This document shows positions 16,608-24,631 of a stretch of 48,834 nt of DNA, in pieces; position 1 is the stretch's first letter; every line of letters starts with the position of its first letter. The notes under the pieces were generated by a model. That model had not been told where the DNA came from, ran no database searches, and saw nothing but the letters and a program-made list of their open reading frames with translations. This stretch comes from Bacillaceae bacterium (GTDB lineage: Bacteria; Bacillota; Bacilli; JACDOE01): contig JACDOE010000015.1 of assembly GCA_017656255.1 (NCBI GenBank), positions 1-48,834 on the forward strand, given 5' to 3'. The translations under genes were made by a program, and so were the position numbers.

Positions 16608-17855
16608 TTACAATACCATTTTGGCAGGCTTATTGATGATGGTGAAACGAGTGTCACCTTCCACCGTATGAAAAAGGCTTTCTGATATCTGTATTTGCTT
16701 TAAATCCAGCGTATTCTTAATTCGTACCATTTTGACCCTGGACAAATCATAAGCATTACAGGTTTTGATCGCAGCCTTGACGGCCAATTCCCGTGTCGGC
16801 ATGATCATGGGAATCTTGACCATACTGACCACAGTACTGGTCAACGCATTGGCATACCCGCTTTCAAAATCAATCTGATCAAACACTTCCTGTGTTGTCA
16901 CATCAGCCAGACCGATTCCATTCACATTCCCATGTGTTTTTTTTGTTAATCCCAGAACAACAATTCGTGTGACATCAGGACCTCCTGAAGCATAGGGGGT
17001 TCCATAACGTCCCGTTATGTTCGGGTCCATCCCGTCACCGGAGATATCCTTTCCGATTTCATCCACAACCAGGACATCAATATCATCAAAGAATATGCGC
17101 GGCATCAATGATTTAGCTTCTTTCAGCAGCTCGGGTTCCCGTTTTTCGATCCTGTCAGCCGGTATTGCTTCAATGATGGCCGGGCGATCATAGGCATTTT
17201 CAATAATTGCCAGACCGAACAACAGTGGTATTTTTTTTATTAACACTTGAGCAATTTCGGGTACAAATTCTGCCATATACTTAAACCCGAATTGATGGAC
17301 AGATTCGGCCCCTTTTTGCTTTCCAAGCCCGATTGTGATCATCTTCATCAATCCACTTTCAACCTTGCCTCTAAATGCGGTATGCGGTTTGATGCGATTA
17401 ACCACTACAATATGGTCAGCTTCTGATGCGATTTTATCTGAATAGATCGGCAGCCCGTTCGGCAATTCCCCGATCTTGATAACTTCCATACTCGCTTTTA
17501 TCGGGGCTTCAACAGCGGATTCCGTAATACCCAGTTGCTTTAAAACATTAATTTGACCTTCAGCCGTAGCTCCGCCGTGGCTACCCATAGCCGGTACGAT
17601 AAAAGCGATGCCCTTCGCTTCTTTGATGAGCCTGACGACTTCTCGCACGATAACGGGGAGATCTGCAATCCCACGACTGCCAACCGCTATTGCAACACGG
17701 TCTCCTTCACGAATTCGTGTAAGTACTTCTGACTGGTTCACAGTTTTTCGGACCGATTCGGGTATGTTCTCTATGTCAGGCGTATTAAAGTTTTGTTGTA
17801 CAGTGGCCATTTTGGGAATAGGTACAGGCTTTAATATCTGTTCAATAATTCTCAT
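16608..17855 (-). CDS. LarA-superfamily hydroxyacid racemase/epimerase homologue
   Basis: A 415-residue protein of the lactate racemase (LarA, DUF2088) superfamily. Blocks in LarA order are GSRGIADLP, PAMGSHGGATAEGQ, RIKPHTAFRGKVESG and LMKMITIGLGKQKGA. LarA itself uses a nickel-pincer nucleotide, and relatives act on other 2-hydroxyacids. Inside a sugar-acid operon a C2 epimerase of an aldonate is more likely than a lactate racemase. The LarB/C/E enzymes that make the cofactor are not in this window. The ATG at 17855 follows CAGGGAG. It directly follows dctM (25 bases). Confidence 0.7.
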   Translation of the reverse strand: MRIIEQILKPVPIPKMATVQQNFNTPDIENIPESVRKTVNQSEVLTRIREGDRVAIAVGSRGIADLPVIVREVVRLIKEAKGIAFIVPAMGSHGGATAEGQINVLKQLGITESAVEAPIKASMEVIKIGELPNGLPIYSDKIASEADHIVVVNRIKPHTAFRGKVESGLMKMITIGLGKQKGAESVHQFGFKYMAEFVPEIAQVLIKKIPLLFGLAIIENAYDRPAIIEAIPADRIEKREPELLKEAKSLMPRIFFDDIDVLVVDEIGKDISGDGMDPNITGRYGTPYASGGPDVTRIVVLGLTKKTHGNVNGIGLADVTTQEVFDQIDFESGYANALTSTVVSMVKIPMIMPTRELAVKAAIKTCNAYDLSRVKMVRIKNTLDLKQIQISESLFHTVEGDTRFTIINKPAKMVL

Positions 17856-17880
17856 AAAAAGACTCCCTGAAAAAACGTTT

Positions 17881-19149
17881 TTATTTAATAAAAATAAGTG
17901 AAAGCTGTGGAATGATGATAATGACAAACAAAGATATCACCATCGCCACAAAGAAGGGAACAACCGCCTTTGACAACGCCTCAATCGATAATCCTGAAAT
18001 ACCTGAACCAACAAATAAATTGACTCCTAAAGGAGGTGTAATAAATCCTATTGCCAAATTAACAACCATGATGATCCCGAAATGAATGGGATCGAGACCG
18101 ATTTGAACCGCAATTGGCAACAAAATAGGCGTTAAAATAATGATGGCTGCCAGCGTATCCATAAAACATCCGACAATAAGTAAAAGAATCGTGATTAATA
18201 AAATAATGACGAATTCATTGCTTGAAAAAGATAACATCCCGGTGGCAATTTTATTGGGAATTTGTTCGATTGTTAATAAACGGCCGAAAGCAGTCGCAGT
18301 CCCAACGATTATTAAAATAGTCGCAGTCGTTAATGCTGAATCCGCAAAGATTTTTGGAAGTTCTGACCACTTTAATTCCCGGTAAAGAATCATCCCTGCA
18401 AACAGTCCATATACAACAGCGATAACGGCAGCTTCAGTAGGAGTAAAGATACCGCCATAAATACCGCCAAGGATAATCACCGGTATCAGCAGCGCCCATT
18501 TGGCTTCCCAGATCGCCTTTATGATTCGCGTCAGAGAAGTTTTTTCATTGCTTCCAGAGTATCCTTTTTTCTTTGAATGCAAATAAGCATATACCATAAG
18601 CCCAATGCCAACAATAATTCCGGGCAGTATACCAGCTATAAACATGTCACCAATCGAAACACTTCCAGACACCCCATAAATGACCATCGGAATACTCGGT
18701 GGAATAATAACACCTATTGAACCAGCTGCAGCTACTACAGCTGTGGCAAACCTTTTATCGTAACCCTGTTGAACCATTGCTGGAATCATAATTCCCCCAA
18801 TAGCCGCTACAGTGGCTGGGCCCGATCCGGATATCGCAGCAAAAAACATACACGTAATAATGGTTGCAATGGCAAATCCACCTGTCTTGTTACCAACCAG
18901 AGAATCGGCTACAGCAAACAAACGCCTGGAAATCCCCCCCTGCCCCATAATTTCACCGGCAAGGATAAAGAACGGTACAGCTAACAAAGGGAAGGAATCC
19001 AACGATGTTGTTAATTCTTTCATTAAGAACTCCAGCGGTATGGAACCTGTTAACAAAATTGTCGTAAGTGTCGCCAGACCAATTGCAATCCCTATCGGTA
19101 CGCTGAGAAAAAGGAAAACAGCAAAGGAACCAAATAATATACCACCCAT
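17881..19149 (-). CDS. TRAP transporter large permease (DctM type)
   Basis: A 422-residue, very hydrophobic protein with about 11-12 membrane segments. It has ISGSGPATVAAIGGIMIPAM and the late FGIIMVVNLAIGFITPPLGV, both typical of DctM. It forms the Na+-driven channel of a tripartite ATP-independent transporter together with DctQ and the extracellular DctP. The ATG at 19149 lies just past the dctQ stop with AAGGG upstream; a TTG at 19158 would overlap dctQ. Substrate is presumably a sugar acid handled by the enzymes encoded downstream. Confidence 0.93.
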   Translation of the reverse strand: MGGILFGSFAVFLFLSVPIGIAIGLATLTTILLTGSIPLEFLMKELTTSLDSFPLLAVPFFILAGEIMGQGGISRRLFAVADSLVGNKTGGFAIATIITCMFFAAISGSGPATVAAIGGIMIPAMVQQGYDKRFATAVVAAAGSIGVIIPPSIPMVIYGVSGSVSIGDMFIAGILPGIIVGIGLMVYAYLHSKKKGYSGSNEKTSLTRIIKAIWEAKWALLIPVIILGGIYGGIFTPTEAAVIAVVYGLFAGMILYRELKWSELPKIFADSALTTATILIIVGTATAFGRLLTIEQIPNKIATGMLSFSSNEFVIILLITILLLIVGCFMDTLAAIIILTPILLPIAVQIGLDPIHFGIIMVVNLAIGFITPPLGVNLFVGSGISGLSIEALSKAVVPFFVAMVISLFVIIIIPQLSLIFIK

Positions 19150-19154
19150 TGAAA

Positions 19155-19703
19155 TCAACCCTTATCTAATAGAATATTGTCATTTTTGTTCATCTCAGCT
19201 TTGATGGCTGAATTCCCTTTACGATCTGAAATCATGTCTATAAAATCGATTGTGATATTCTGAATTAGGCGTATAGCTGTTAACCCCATTCCAACTGGTG
19301 CCGCCATATAAACAAAGCCAATAGGGAACTGTAAAGCCGGTGCCTTTTGACCATATTCAAGTAGCTGTAATGCGATACCTGAACCATACTTGACAACAAA
19401 CCCGCAAAATACGAGGAATAGAAGATTTGCCAGAATAGAGAAAAAAAGCTTTATTCTTTTTCCTTTAAACAGCAGTAACAGAACATCAACCTTGATATGT
19501 CTCCGTTTTCTGACACCGTAACTGATCCCGAGATATATCATCCAGATAAAACAATACCTTGCCAGTTCTTCGGACCAGGAAAGCGAATTTTCCATAACGT
19601 ATCTCATAAATACTTGAAAAAAGACCACAACGACCATGATTGAAAACAAGACAATTAATAATGATTTTTCAGCATTTTCATCCAGCCACTTTAAGAGTTT
19701 CAA
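19155..19703 (-). CDS. TRAP transporter small permease (DctQ type)
   Basis: A 182-residue membrane protein with four predicted helices and the DctQ signature region SWSEELARYCFIWMIYLGISYG. It partners the large permease gene that follows with almost no gap. It starts with TTG at 19703, seven bases after GGAGGGGG. The long hydrophilic C-terminal tail (about 30 residues) is a little unusual for the family. Confidence 0.9.
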   Translation of the reverse strand: MKLLKWLDENAEKSLLIVLFSIMVVVVFFQVFMRYVMENSLSWSEELARYCFIWMIYLGISYGVRKRRHIKVDVLLLLFKGKRIKLFFSILANLLFLVFCGFVVKYGSGIALQLLEYGQKAPALQFPIGFVYMAAPVGMGLTAIRLIQNITIDFIDMISDRKGNSAIKAEMNKNDNILLDKG

Positions 19704-19740
19704 CCAGTCCCCCTCCAGTCAATTTTTTCTTTTAAGACAT

Positions 19741-19774
19741 ATACAGGGATAAAACTGTTGTTTTATCCCTGTAT
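19741..19774 (-). promoter_or_regulatory. intercistronic stem-loop between dctP and dctQ
   Basis: Perfect 15-bp arms ATACAGGGATAAAAC and GTTTTATCCCTGTAT with loop TGTT. On the minus strand no U-run follows. It probably protects the 3' end of dctP mRNA or thins out transcription, so that the binding protein is made in excess over the permease. Confidence 0.65.
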
Positions 19775-19792
19775 GTTAATTGTGCAGGAGAA

Positions 19793-20872
19793 TTAGTTGG
19801 AATATTTCTCAATCTCAGCAAAGTATTCATCTACAATTTCAGCACCAATTTCATCTTTATACTTGTCTACAATAGGCGCTACCGTTTCCTGGAAACGCTT
19901 GTATTCCTCCGGCGATACTTCTGTAAATGTCATTTTTTCTTTTAACTCTTCCAGTGCTTCCTGTGCCACTTCACGGTTCCGCTGTCTATTGAATTTTCCG
20001 GCTTCGACAGCTGCTTCGCGAATAATTTCCTGTTGTTCAGGAGTAAGTTCATCCCAGATTTTCTGGCTAAACAGGAAGATAAAAGGTGTATAAACATGGT
20101 TCGTGTTTGACACATGATCCTGAACTTCATAGAAATTACTTAACAGAATGGTGGGGTAAGGATTTTCCTGCCCATCAACAGTTCCTTGCTGCATGGCGGT
20201 AAACAACTCGGTAAATGCCATGGGTGTCGGGTTCGCACCTAAAGCTTTCCAGGCATCCAGATGAATCTGGTTCTCCATCGTACGGATTTTCAACCCTTCA
20301 ACATCCTCAATTGATGCAACCGGTCTTTTACTATTGGTTAAATTACGGAACCCATTTTCCCACCAGGCCAGCCCTACAAGCCCCTGGTCTTCAACCAGTT
20401 TCAACATTTTATCTCCAAAAGGTCCATCCAGTACTTTGTCGGCTACCTCTTCATTCGGAATTGAGAAAGGCAGGTCAAAAACACCAAATTCCGGGATAAA
20501 GTTTACCATTGGTGACGTGGAGGGAATGGTGATAGCAAGGGTACCAAATTGCAACATTTCTACTGCTGAACGGTCATCAGCGATTTGTCCGGAGTGATAC
20601 ACTTCAATTTTCAAGTCATCCGTTTGGCTTTCAACCAATTCTTTAAACTTCATAGCACCTTCATATTCGGGATGTTTATCGTTAACCCCGATACTGATTC
20701 GCAGCGTACGAACTTCTTCACCGGCACTTTCACTTGAAGGTGCTTCACTGGAGCCACCGTTTGAAGACGATCCTTCATTACCCTGGCTCGAAGACGTTGA
20801 GGATCCACATCCTGCAAGGAACAATGCCACTACCATCATCATGCTGATCAAGAGTGTCAGTGATTTTTTCAT
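19793..20872 (-). CDS. TRAP transporter substrate-binding lipoprotein (DctP type)
   Basis: A 359-residue extracellular binding protein. A signal peptide ends at the lipobox LFLAGC, followed by a Ser/Gly-rich linker to about residue 55. The DctP family core includes GLKIRTMENQIHLDAWKALG, where the Arg typically salt-bridges the carboxylate of the ligand, and MAFTELFTAMQQGTVDGQEN. It captures an acidic solute, here most likely an aldonate, and hands it to DctQM. The ATG at 20872 follows CAGGGGG. It leads the operon and has candidate operators and a cre-like box upstream. Confidence 0.92.
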   Translation of the reverse strand: MKKSLTLLISMMMVVALFLAGCGSSTSSSQGNEGSSSNGGSSEAPSSESAGEEVRTLRISIGVNDKHPEYEGAMKFKELVESQTDDLKIEVYHSGQIADDRSAVEMLQFGTLAITIPSTSPMVNFIPEFGVFDLPFSIPNEEVADKVLDGPFGDKMLKLVEDQGLVGLAWWENGFRNLTNSKRPVASIEDVEGLKIRTMENQIHLDAWKALGANPTPMAFTELFTAMQQGTVDGQENPYPTILLSNFYEVQDHVSNTNHVYTPFIFLFSQKIWDELTPEQQEIIREAAVEAGKFNRQRNREVAQEALEELKEKMTFTEVSPEEYKRFQETVAPIVDKYKDEIGAEIVDEYFAEIEKYSN

Positions 20873-20947
20873 TTTACAGCCCCCTGTTAAAGATTTTTTT
20901 ATGTAAAGGAATATGGAGATTCCTTTATACTGAGTTCAATTCGATTA

Positions 20948-20961
20948 TTAAAACGCTTTCA
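20948..20961. promoter_or_regulatory. cre-like CcpA site before dctP
   Basis: TTAAAACGCTTTCA matches the cre consensus TGWAANCGNTNWCA at 13 of 14 positions. It lies just downstream of the predicted dctP promoter, a common place for carbon catabolite repression. Confidence 0.55.
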
Positions 20962-20965
20962 TTTG

Positions 20966-20995
20966 GTTTTATAATATAAAACTGAGTTTTGTTAA
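20966..20995 (-). promoter_or_regulatory. dctP promoter overlapping operator palindrome 1
   Basis: GTTTTATA-A-TATAAAAC (20966-20982) is a perfect 17-base palindrome. On the minus strand TTAACA (20990-20995), a 16-base spacer and TATAAA inside the palindrome form a plausible promoter. Binding here would block RNA polymerase. Confidence 0.5.
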
Positions 20996-21045
20996 TAGGG
21001 TTAAAAAATCAACTGGCAGAATGCCAATTTTGCATTATGTATTTT

Positions 21046-21062
21046 GTTTTACATTGTAAAAC
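21046..21062. promoter_or_regulatory. operator palindrome 2 before dctP
   Basis: GTTTTACA-T-TGTAAAAC is a perfect 17-base palindrome, differing from operator 1 only by a symmetric T-to-C change and in the centre base. It lies exactly 80 bases upstream of it, close to eight helical turns for looping. The remaining sequence in 20873-21280 is AT-rich and holds no gene I can support. Confidence 0.5.
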
Positions 21063-21288
21063 GCTGTTTATGATTATAATTTATTTATTTTATAATAGCG
21101 AATTTTAAAAATATTTTCAAGGATTTTTTGTTAGACAAAAACTGAGGGATGTCACATTAATGAGTTCCCTGGATTTGATTTTTTATGCTGTCCGTTCCAT
21201 GCCTGTTTTTTATCATTTTCAAACCCTATCAAAAAAGTTCTTTTAGGTCATTTTAAAAGCTTTCTCATCCAAGTGAAAGGTAACATCC

Positions 21289-21322
21289 TGTTACAAACAT
21301 ACCCTTCAGAATGTTTGTAACA
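21289..21322. repeat. palindromic repeat, copy 1
   Basis: TGTTACAAACAT and ATGTTTGTAACA form 12-bp perfect arms around a 10-base loop. The same arms recur at 24849-24882. The two copies bound the AT-rich islet. Confidence 0.7.
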
Positions 21323-21344
21323 AATTCTTTTTAGATTGGGCTTC

Positions 21345-21377
21345 AAAAAATATCCACCCCTGTAAACAAGGTGGATG
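21345..21377 (-). terminator. terminator of the 21464-22048 gene
   Basis: On the minus strand the arms ATCCACC and GGTGGAT are followed by ATTTTTTG. This is a good rho-independent terminator, about 90 bases past the stop. Confidence 0.7.
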
Positions 21378-21463
21378 GACTTATACTGGTATTGGTTCAC
21401 CCATATATAATATGCTTTTCTACTGCTTTTTTCCATTTCCAGTCCATACGTGTGCCGTTAAAT

Positions 21464-22048
21464 TTACCACTGTTCCCCTTTAATTTTTATTTTCTTATTG
21501 TCTCTTAGAATTATCAAACTACCTTCAACACTATGACTTAAACCCTTGATCTCTGTAACTTTATTTGTTGCCTGCTTGTCTGTTATTTTGATACCGGCAT
21601 ATGTCATATTATCTCTGGCAATATACTCTTCATAAATTTGATATTCATATCTACCATTTTCAAATGTTAAATAATTTAAATCCATCCCCTCATTTCCCTG
21701 TCCCCCACCACGCAAATAATATGAATAGGTAAATTTACTCCATGAATCCACTTTATTCTCAGGAAATTCAAGTTCAATTTTATCCTTTGTACCAAAACGA
21801 TATACGATATAATCCGGCTGTGTTTTTGATATACATACAGATAATGTTTTAGGTGTATCTGCCAACTTAAAGCTAAGTAATACTTTTTCATGATCAACAC
21901 ATAAATTCTCTCTGTATTCTTTTTTCGAGTTTGCATCTGCCGATGTCAATTCTTTTGAATTAACCAAATTATCTAATAAGACATTTGTAATATAAATCAC
22001 CACAATAGAGATAAAAGATAAAACTAAAGCAACCAGTAGTTTTTTCAT
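21464..22048 (-). CDS. hypothetical secreted or membrane-anchored protein
   Basis: A 194-residue protein with one N-terminal hydrophobic segment (about residues 5-26) that can serve as signal or anchor; the rest is soluble and probably outside. It contains two Cys (near 50 and 72) that could form a disulfide, a SYYLRGGGQGNEG motif and a YLTFENGRYEYQIYEEY stretch. I do not know the family; it looks like a compact beta-rich extracytoplasmic domain. I chose the ATG at 22048 over the TTG one codon upstream. The region upstream (22052-22188) holds a 17-codon coding-like tail ending GENVM, probably another remnant. Confidence 0.6.
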   Translation of the reverse strand: MKKLLVALVLSFISIVVIYITNVLLDNLVNSKELTSADANSKKEYRENLCVDHEKVLLSFKLADTPKTLSVCISKTQPDYIVYRFGTKDKIELEFPENKVDSWSKFTYSYYLRGGGQGNEGMDLNYLTFENGRYEYQIYEEYIARDNMTYAGIKITDKQATNKVTEIKGLSHSVEGSLIILRDNKKIKIKGEQW

Positions 22049-22188
22049 CAAAACAAACCTGCCTTACATAACATTTTCTCCGGTAAACGCATCCTCCACA
22101 TCGAGCACCTTTCCGTTCTAATTAAATGGCCAGTTTAAGCCGTAGGTTATTATAAAACCCATACCCAAAATTCTTGACTGTACCACTA

Positions 22189-22541
22189 CTATATTCCAAT
22201 CGGGAAAATCAGAACCCATATTATACAGATTACACACCATATCAACGTTAGTTTACCGGAGTGTCTTCTAACAGGTACACTGAAAAAAGTTGAAATAAAT
22301 AATAATAAGGACCCTAAAACCAATATTAGATTCTGTAAATGTGTTGACCCTGTTTCAATGACCAGCCAAGCATAATTCCTAATGTAGCCGAAGATATATA
22401 AGTGATATCAATAAATATCCGTCTATACATTCGAAATGTGGTAAAGGGGAAAAAGTATGTTAGTAATCCCGAAAAACCCCAGGCCATCGCACTTATTGAA
22501 ATAAATGTAATCGTAGTAGTAAGTATGTACGTTGTCATCAT
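22189..22541 (-). pseudogene. frameshifted small membrane protein
   Basis: The ATG at 22541 (with AAGGA upstream) opens a 71-codon frame ending at 22326. In a shifted frame, hydrophobic coding sequence continues from about 22360 (ETGSTHLQNLILV...) to a TAG at 22189-22191, adding two membrane segments. Joined, they give about 115 residues with four helices. The switch is at TCATTGAAAC and needs one lost base; no slippery heptamer is seen there, so decay or a sequence error is more likely than programmed shifting. Family unknown. It follows the 22552-23106 gene by ten bases. Confidence 0.55.
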
Positions 22542-22551
22542 AACTCATTCC

Positions 22552-23106
22552 TTATCTGTTAGCAATGATCAAAAACATGGAAACAGCAATTAGCAGATAA
22601 ACCCACCAATTACTCTGATTTACTATTATATTTAATCGAAAAAATTCTTGAATTCTGTTGTACTTAGGTGGATGATTAAAGTCATAAATAACTTGATCGA
22701 TGGCATCATTAATGAGATTGTTTAATTCGTTTTTATCATTTTGCATTGATAAATCAGCATAAATTTCAACTTCATTATTTCGGAAAATAATATCTGATTT
22801 ATATATTTTCTTATAATAAATTGGATTTGACTTTAGATATTTAACTACCTCTTCCTTATTCCATGTTTTAATGTCTATTTTTTTATCTTCAATCGTTAAC
22901 AGTGTGTCATATACTTTAACATCTTTGCTATCCTCTTTTAATATAACGATATAGTCTATATAAACTTGTTTTTTACTTTTATTCCAAGTAATATCTTTGA
23001 TTATTTTTCTCATTACAATATTATCATTACTAGCGATACAAACATTATTTGATATAAATGGAAATAAAATAAATAATATAAAAATAAAAATCGTCTTATT
23101 GCGCAT
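22552..23106 (-). CDS. hypothetical protein with signal peptide and C-terminal anchor
   Basis: A 184-residue protein of unknown function. A signal peptide (MRNKTIFIFILFILFPF) is followed by a lysine-rich, very AT-biased extracytoplasmic domain of about 130 residues. A C-terminal membrane helix (WWVYLLIAVSMFLIIA) ends in a short cytoplasmic NR. I chose the ATG at 23106 with AAAGG upstream over the one at 23139. It lies in a run of small membrane-protein genes, and its start follows the broken gene at 23111-23440 by four bases, so the set was once one operon. Confidence 0.6.
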   Translation of the reverse strand: MRNKTIFIFILFILFPFISNNVCIASNDNIVMRKIIKDITWNKSKKQVYIDYIVILKEDSKDVKVYDTLLTIEDKKIDIKTWNKEEVVKYLKSNPIYYKKIYKSDIIFRNNEVEIYADLSMQNDKNELNNLINDAIDQVIYDFNHPPKYNRIQEFFRLNIIVNQSNWWVYLLIAVSMFLIIANR

Positions 23107-23110
23107 TTTC

Positions 23111-23440
23111 TTAAGACCTTTCTTTAATGAGAATTTCATTTAGGTTGAGCTGGTCGAACATCATTTCATTATCCACAGAATCAACATTAGACATCCACTT
23201 CGTGTTGTCCAACCATATCCAATCAATGATAGAAGATCCGAAAAAGCGACCAGTCCTATTATTAAATTGACTTAAGGTTAACTAATCGAAATAAGCAAAG
23301 AGTTCTGGATTCCACATATGTGAAACAACATATGTAACTGATCTCTCGTTATTCTGTCTTCTGACAATACTTGTAAATTTAATTTTGTATAAAACCAACT
23401 TTCTTTATTTCAGAATGTTGTTCGTCAATTCCCAGTTCAT
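23111..23440 (-). pseudogene. small gene with two in-frame stop codons
   Basis: From an ATG at 23440 preceded by AAAGGA, one reading frame of 109 codons runs to TAA at 23111. It is interrupted by TAA at 23405-23407 and TAG at 23282-23284. The text between the stops (SIVRRQNNERSVTYVVS, MWNPELFAYFD, SSIIDWIWLDNTKWMSNVD) reads as real protein. It fits the gap between two intact operon genes exactly. The most likely reading is a gene killed by nonsense mutations. The family is not recognised. Confidence 0.55.
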
Positions 23441-23458
23441 CTATTTCGGAGTTCCTTT

Positions 23459-23812
23459 CTACAAAGACGAAATACTATTAATCGTCACATACAGGAGATA
23501 AAACAATGTATAGATAAAAAAAACAACCAGGTTAATCAGTATGTAATTCAGCTCTTTGTTAAATTTATCTAAAAGTTCGTTATTCACTTCTTTGCTTTCT
23601 TTATTACTTATATTAATCCTGTTTTTTAGATACTTATAATACAAGAAACCCGTTATTATAACGCTGAATATAGACAGATAGATAAAGAGCGCATCTATAT
23701 CCTCTATATTCTTTTCTAGTATAGGATATAGTATTGCATATAAACTAAGTAGAATAATAAGTACTTGAATATTTAACATTCTAAAAAAAGAGATGATATG
23801 ATTAAATCGCAA
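23459..23812 (-). CDS. hypothetical membrane protein
   Basis: A 117-residue protein with three likely membrane helices (about 12-28, 40-58, 90-110) and a charged loop between the second and third. It starts with TTG at 23812, eight bases after AGAGGTGG. The strong AT bias and lack of recognisable motifs match its neighbours. Gene order and spacing (18 bases after the upstream gene, 18 before the broken one) support one operon. Function unknown. Confidence 0.55.
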   Translation of the reverse strand: MRFNHIISFFRMLNIQVLIILLSLYAILYPILEKNIEDIDALFIYLSIFSVIITGFLYYKYLKNRINISNKESKEVNNELLDKFNKELNYILINLVVFFIYTLFYLLYVTINSISSL

Positions 23813-23830
23813 GATAATGCCACCTCTTCA

Positions 23831-24226
23831 CTATAGGGTTACATATATAAAAATATAAATGACCAATGTTGTAGAATAAAATAGTATTGCCAGGATATTG
23901 GTCTTGCTATATATCAAATATTTTTTTATCAATTTTTCATCTCTGGAAATACCTTTTTGATAGTGGCGTACTCCTAAATATAAATGAAAAAACTTATAGA
24001 TATAATTAATAAAAGCTCCTGCACTTAATGTTAATAAAGTAATGCTAACAGCATTATAAAATTCAGGATTATACAATTTAGCGTACATAGTATGACTCAA
24101 TAACAATCCTATTTTAAAAGCCAAATCTTCAGGCACTAACACTAAGGAATAAATTATAAATAGCAAAATTAATAATATTGTTATAACAGTTATTTTGATT
24201 TTAATTTTTGTCACTTTTTGGTCCAA
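23831..24226 (-). CDS. hypothetical membrane protein, first gene of the islet operon
   Basis: A 131-residue protein with about four membrane helices and a central basic loop (VRHYQKGISRDEKLIKKY). It begins with TTG at 24226 after AGAGGTGG, the same ribosome-site style as the next gene. No domain is recognised. It heads a minus-strand series of five genes that are all membrane-bound or exported, two of them now broken. Confidence 0.55.
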   Translation of the reverse strand: MDQKVTKIKIKITVITILLILLFIIYSLVLVPEDLAFKIGLLLSHTMYAKLYNPEFYNAVSITLLTLSAGAFINYIYKFFHLYLGVRHYQKGISRDEKLIKKYLIYSKTNILAILFYSTTLVIYIFIYVTL

Positions 24227-24367
24227 ACGAATCCACCTCTAATGATGCAAAACTGACTAATTTTTAATTACTTACTTATTACGTATTATCGGAGTTTCCC
24301 AAAGCAAAATAAAGCTGGTAAAACAATTTAACATTTGTCTTACATGTCTCAAAGAAAGGTTATTTTT

Positions 24368-24631
24368 ATGTATAAAAAAGGATTATACGGTTACCTTTTT
24401 TACTTGTTATTGATAATTTTTATATATTTTTTTCATGGTTATTTGCCTTTTAGTTTAATTTTTTACTTTACATTTATCGGAGGAATCATCCTGGCAATGT
24501 ACTTATCGCTCATATGGATCCACCAAAAAAGTAAACTTATTTTCTATATTATTTTGGTCATATATCTTATAATTTTTTTAATATTTCTTGAAACATTATA
24601 TTTTATAGTAGGGTATTTTGTAGATTATTAG
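24368..24631 (+). CDS. small hydrophobic membrane protein
   Basis: An 87-residue, almost wholly hydrophobic protein with three membrane helices and aromatic-rich segments (YFFHGYLPFSLIFYF). The ATG at 24368 has AAAGG nine bases upstream. It is divergent from the islet operon; its 3' end overlaps the end of the remnant at 24628. Function unknown; very AT-rich composition suggests it arrived with the islet. Confidence 0.5.
   Translation: MYKKGLYGYLFYLLLIIFIYFFHGYLPFSLIFYFTFIGGIILAMYLSLIWIHQKSKLIFYIILVIYLIIFLIFLETLYFIVGYFVDY

Noticed and set aside
22355-22370. Programmed -1 frameshift in the islet membrane protein
   Set aside because: No X-XXY-YYZ slippery heptamer or downstream hairpin is visible; ordinary mutation is simpler.
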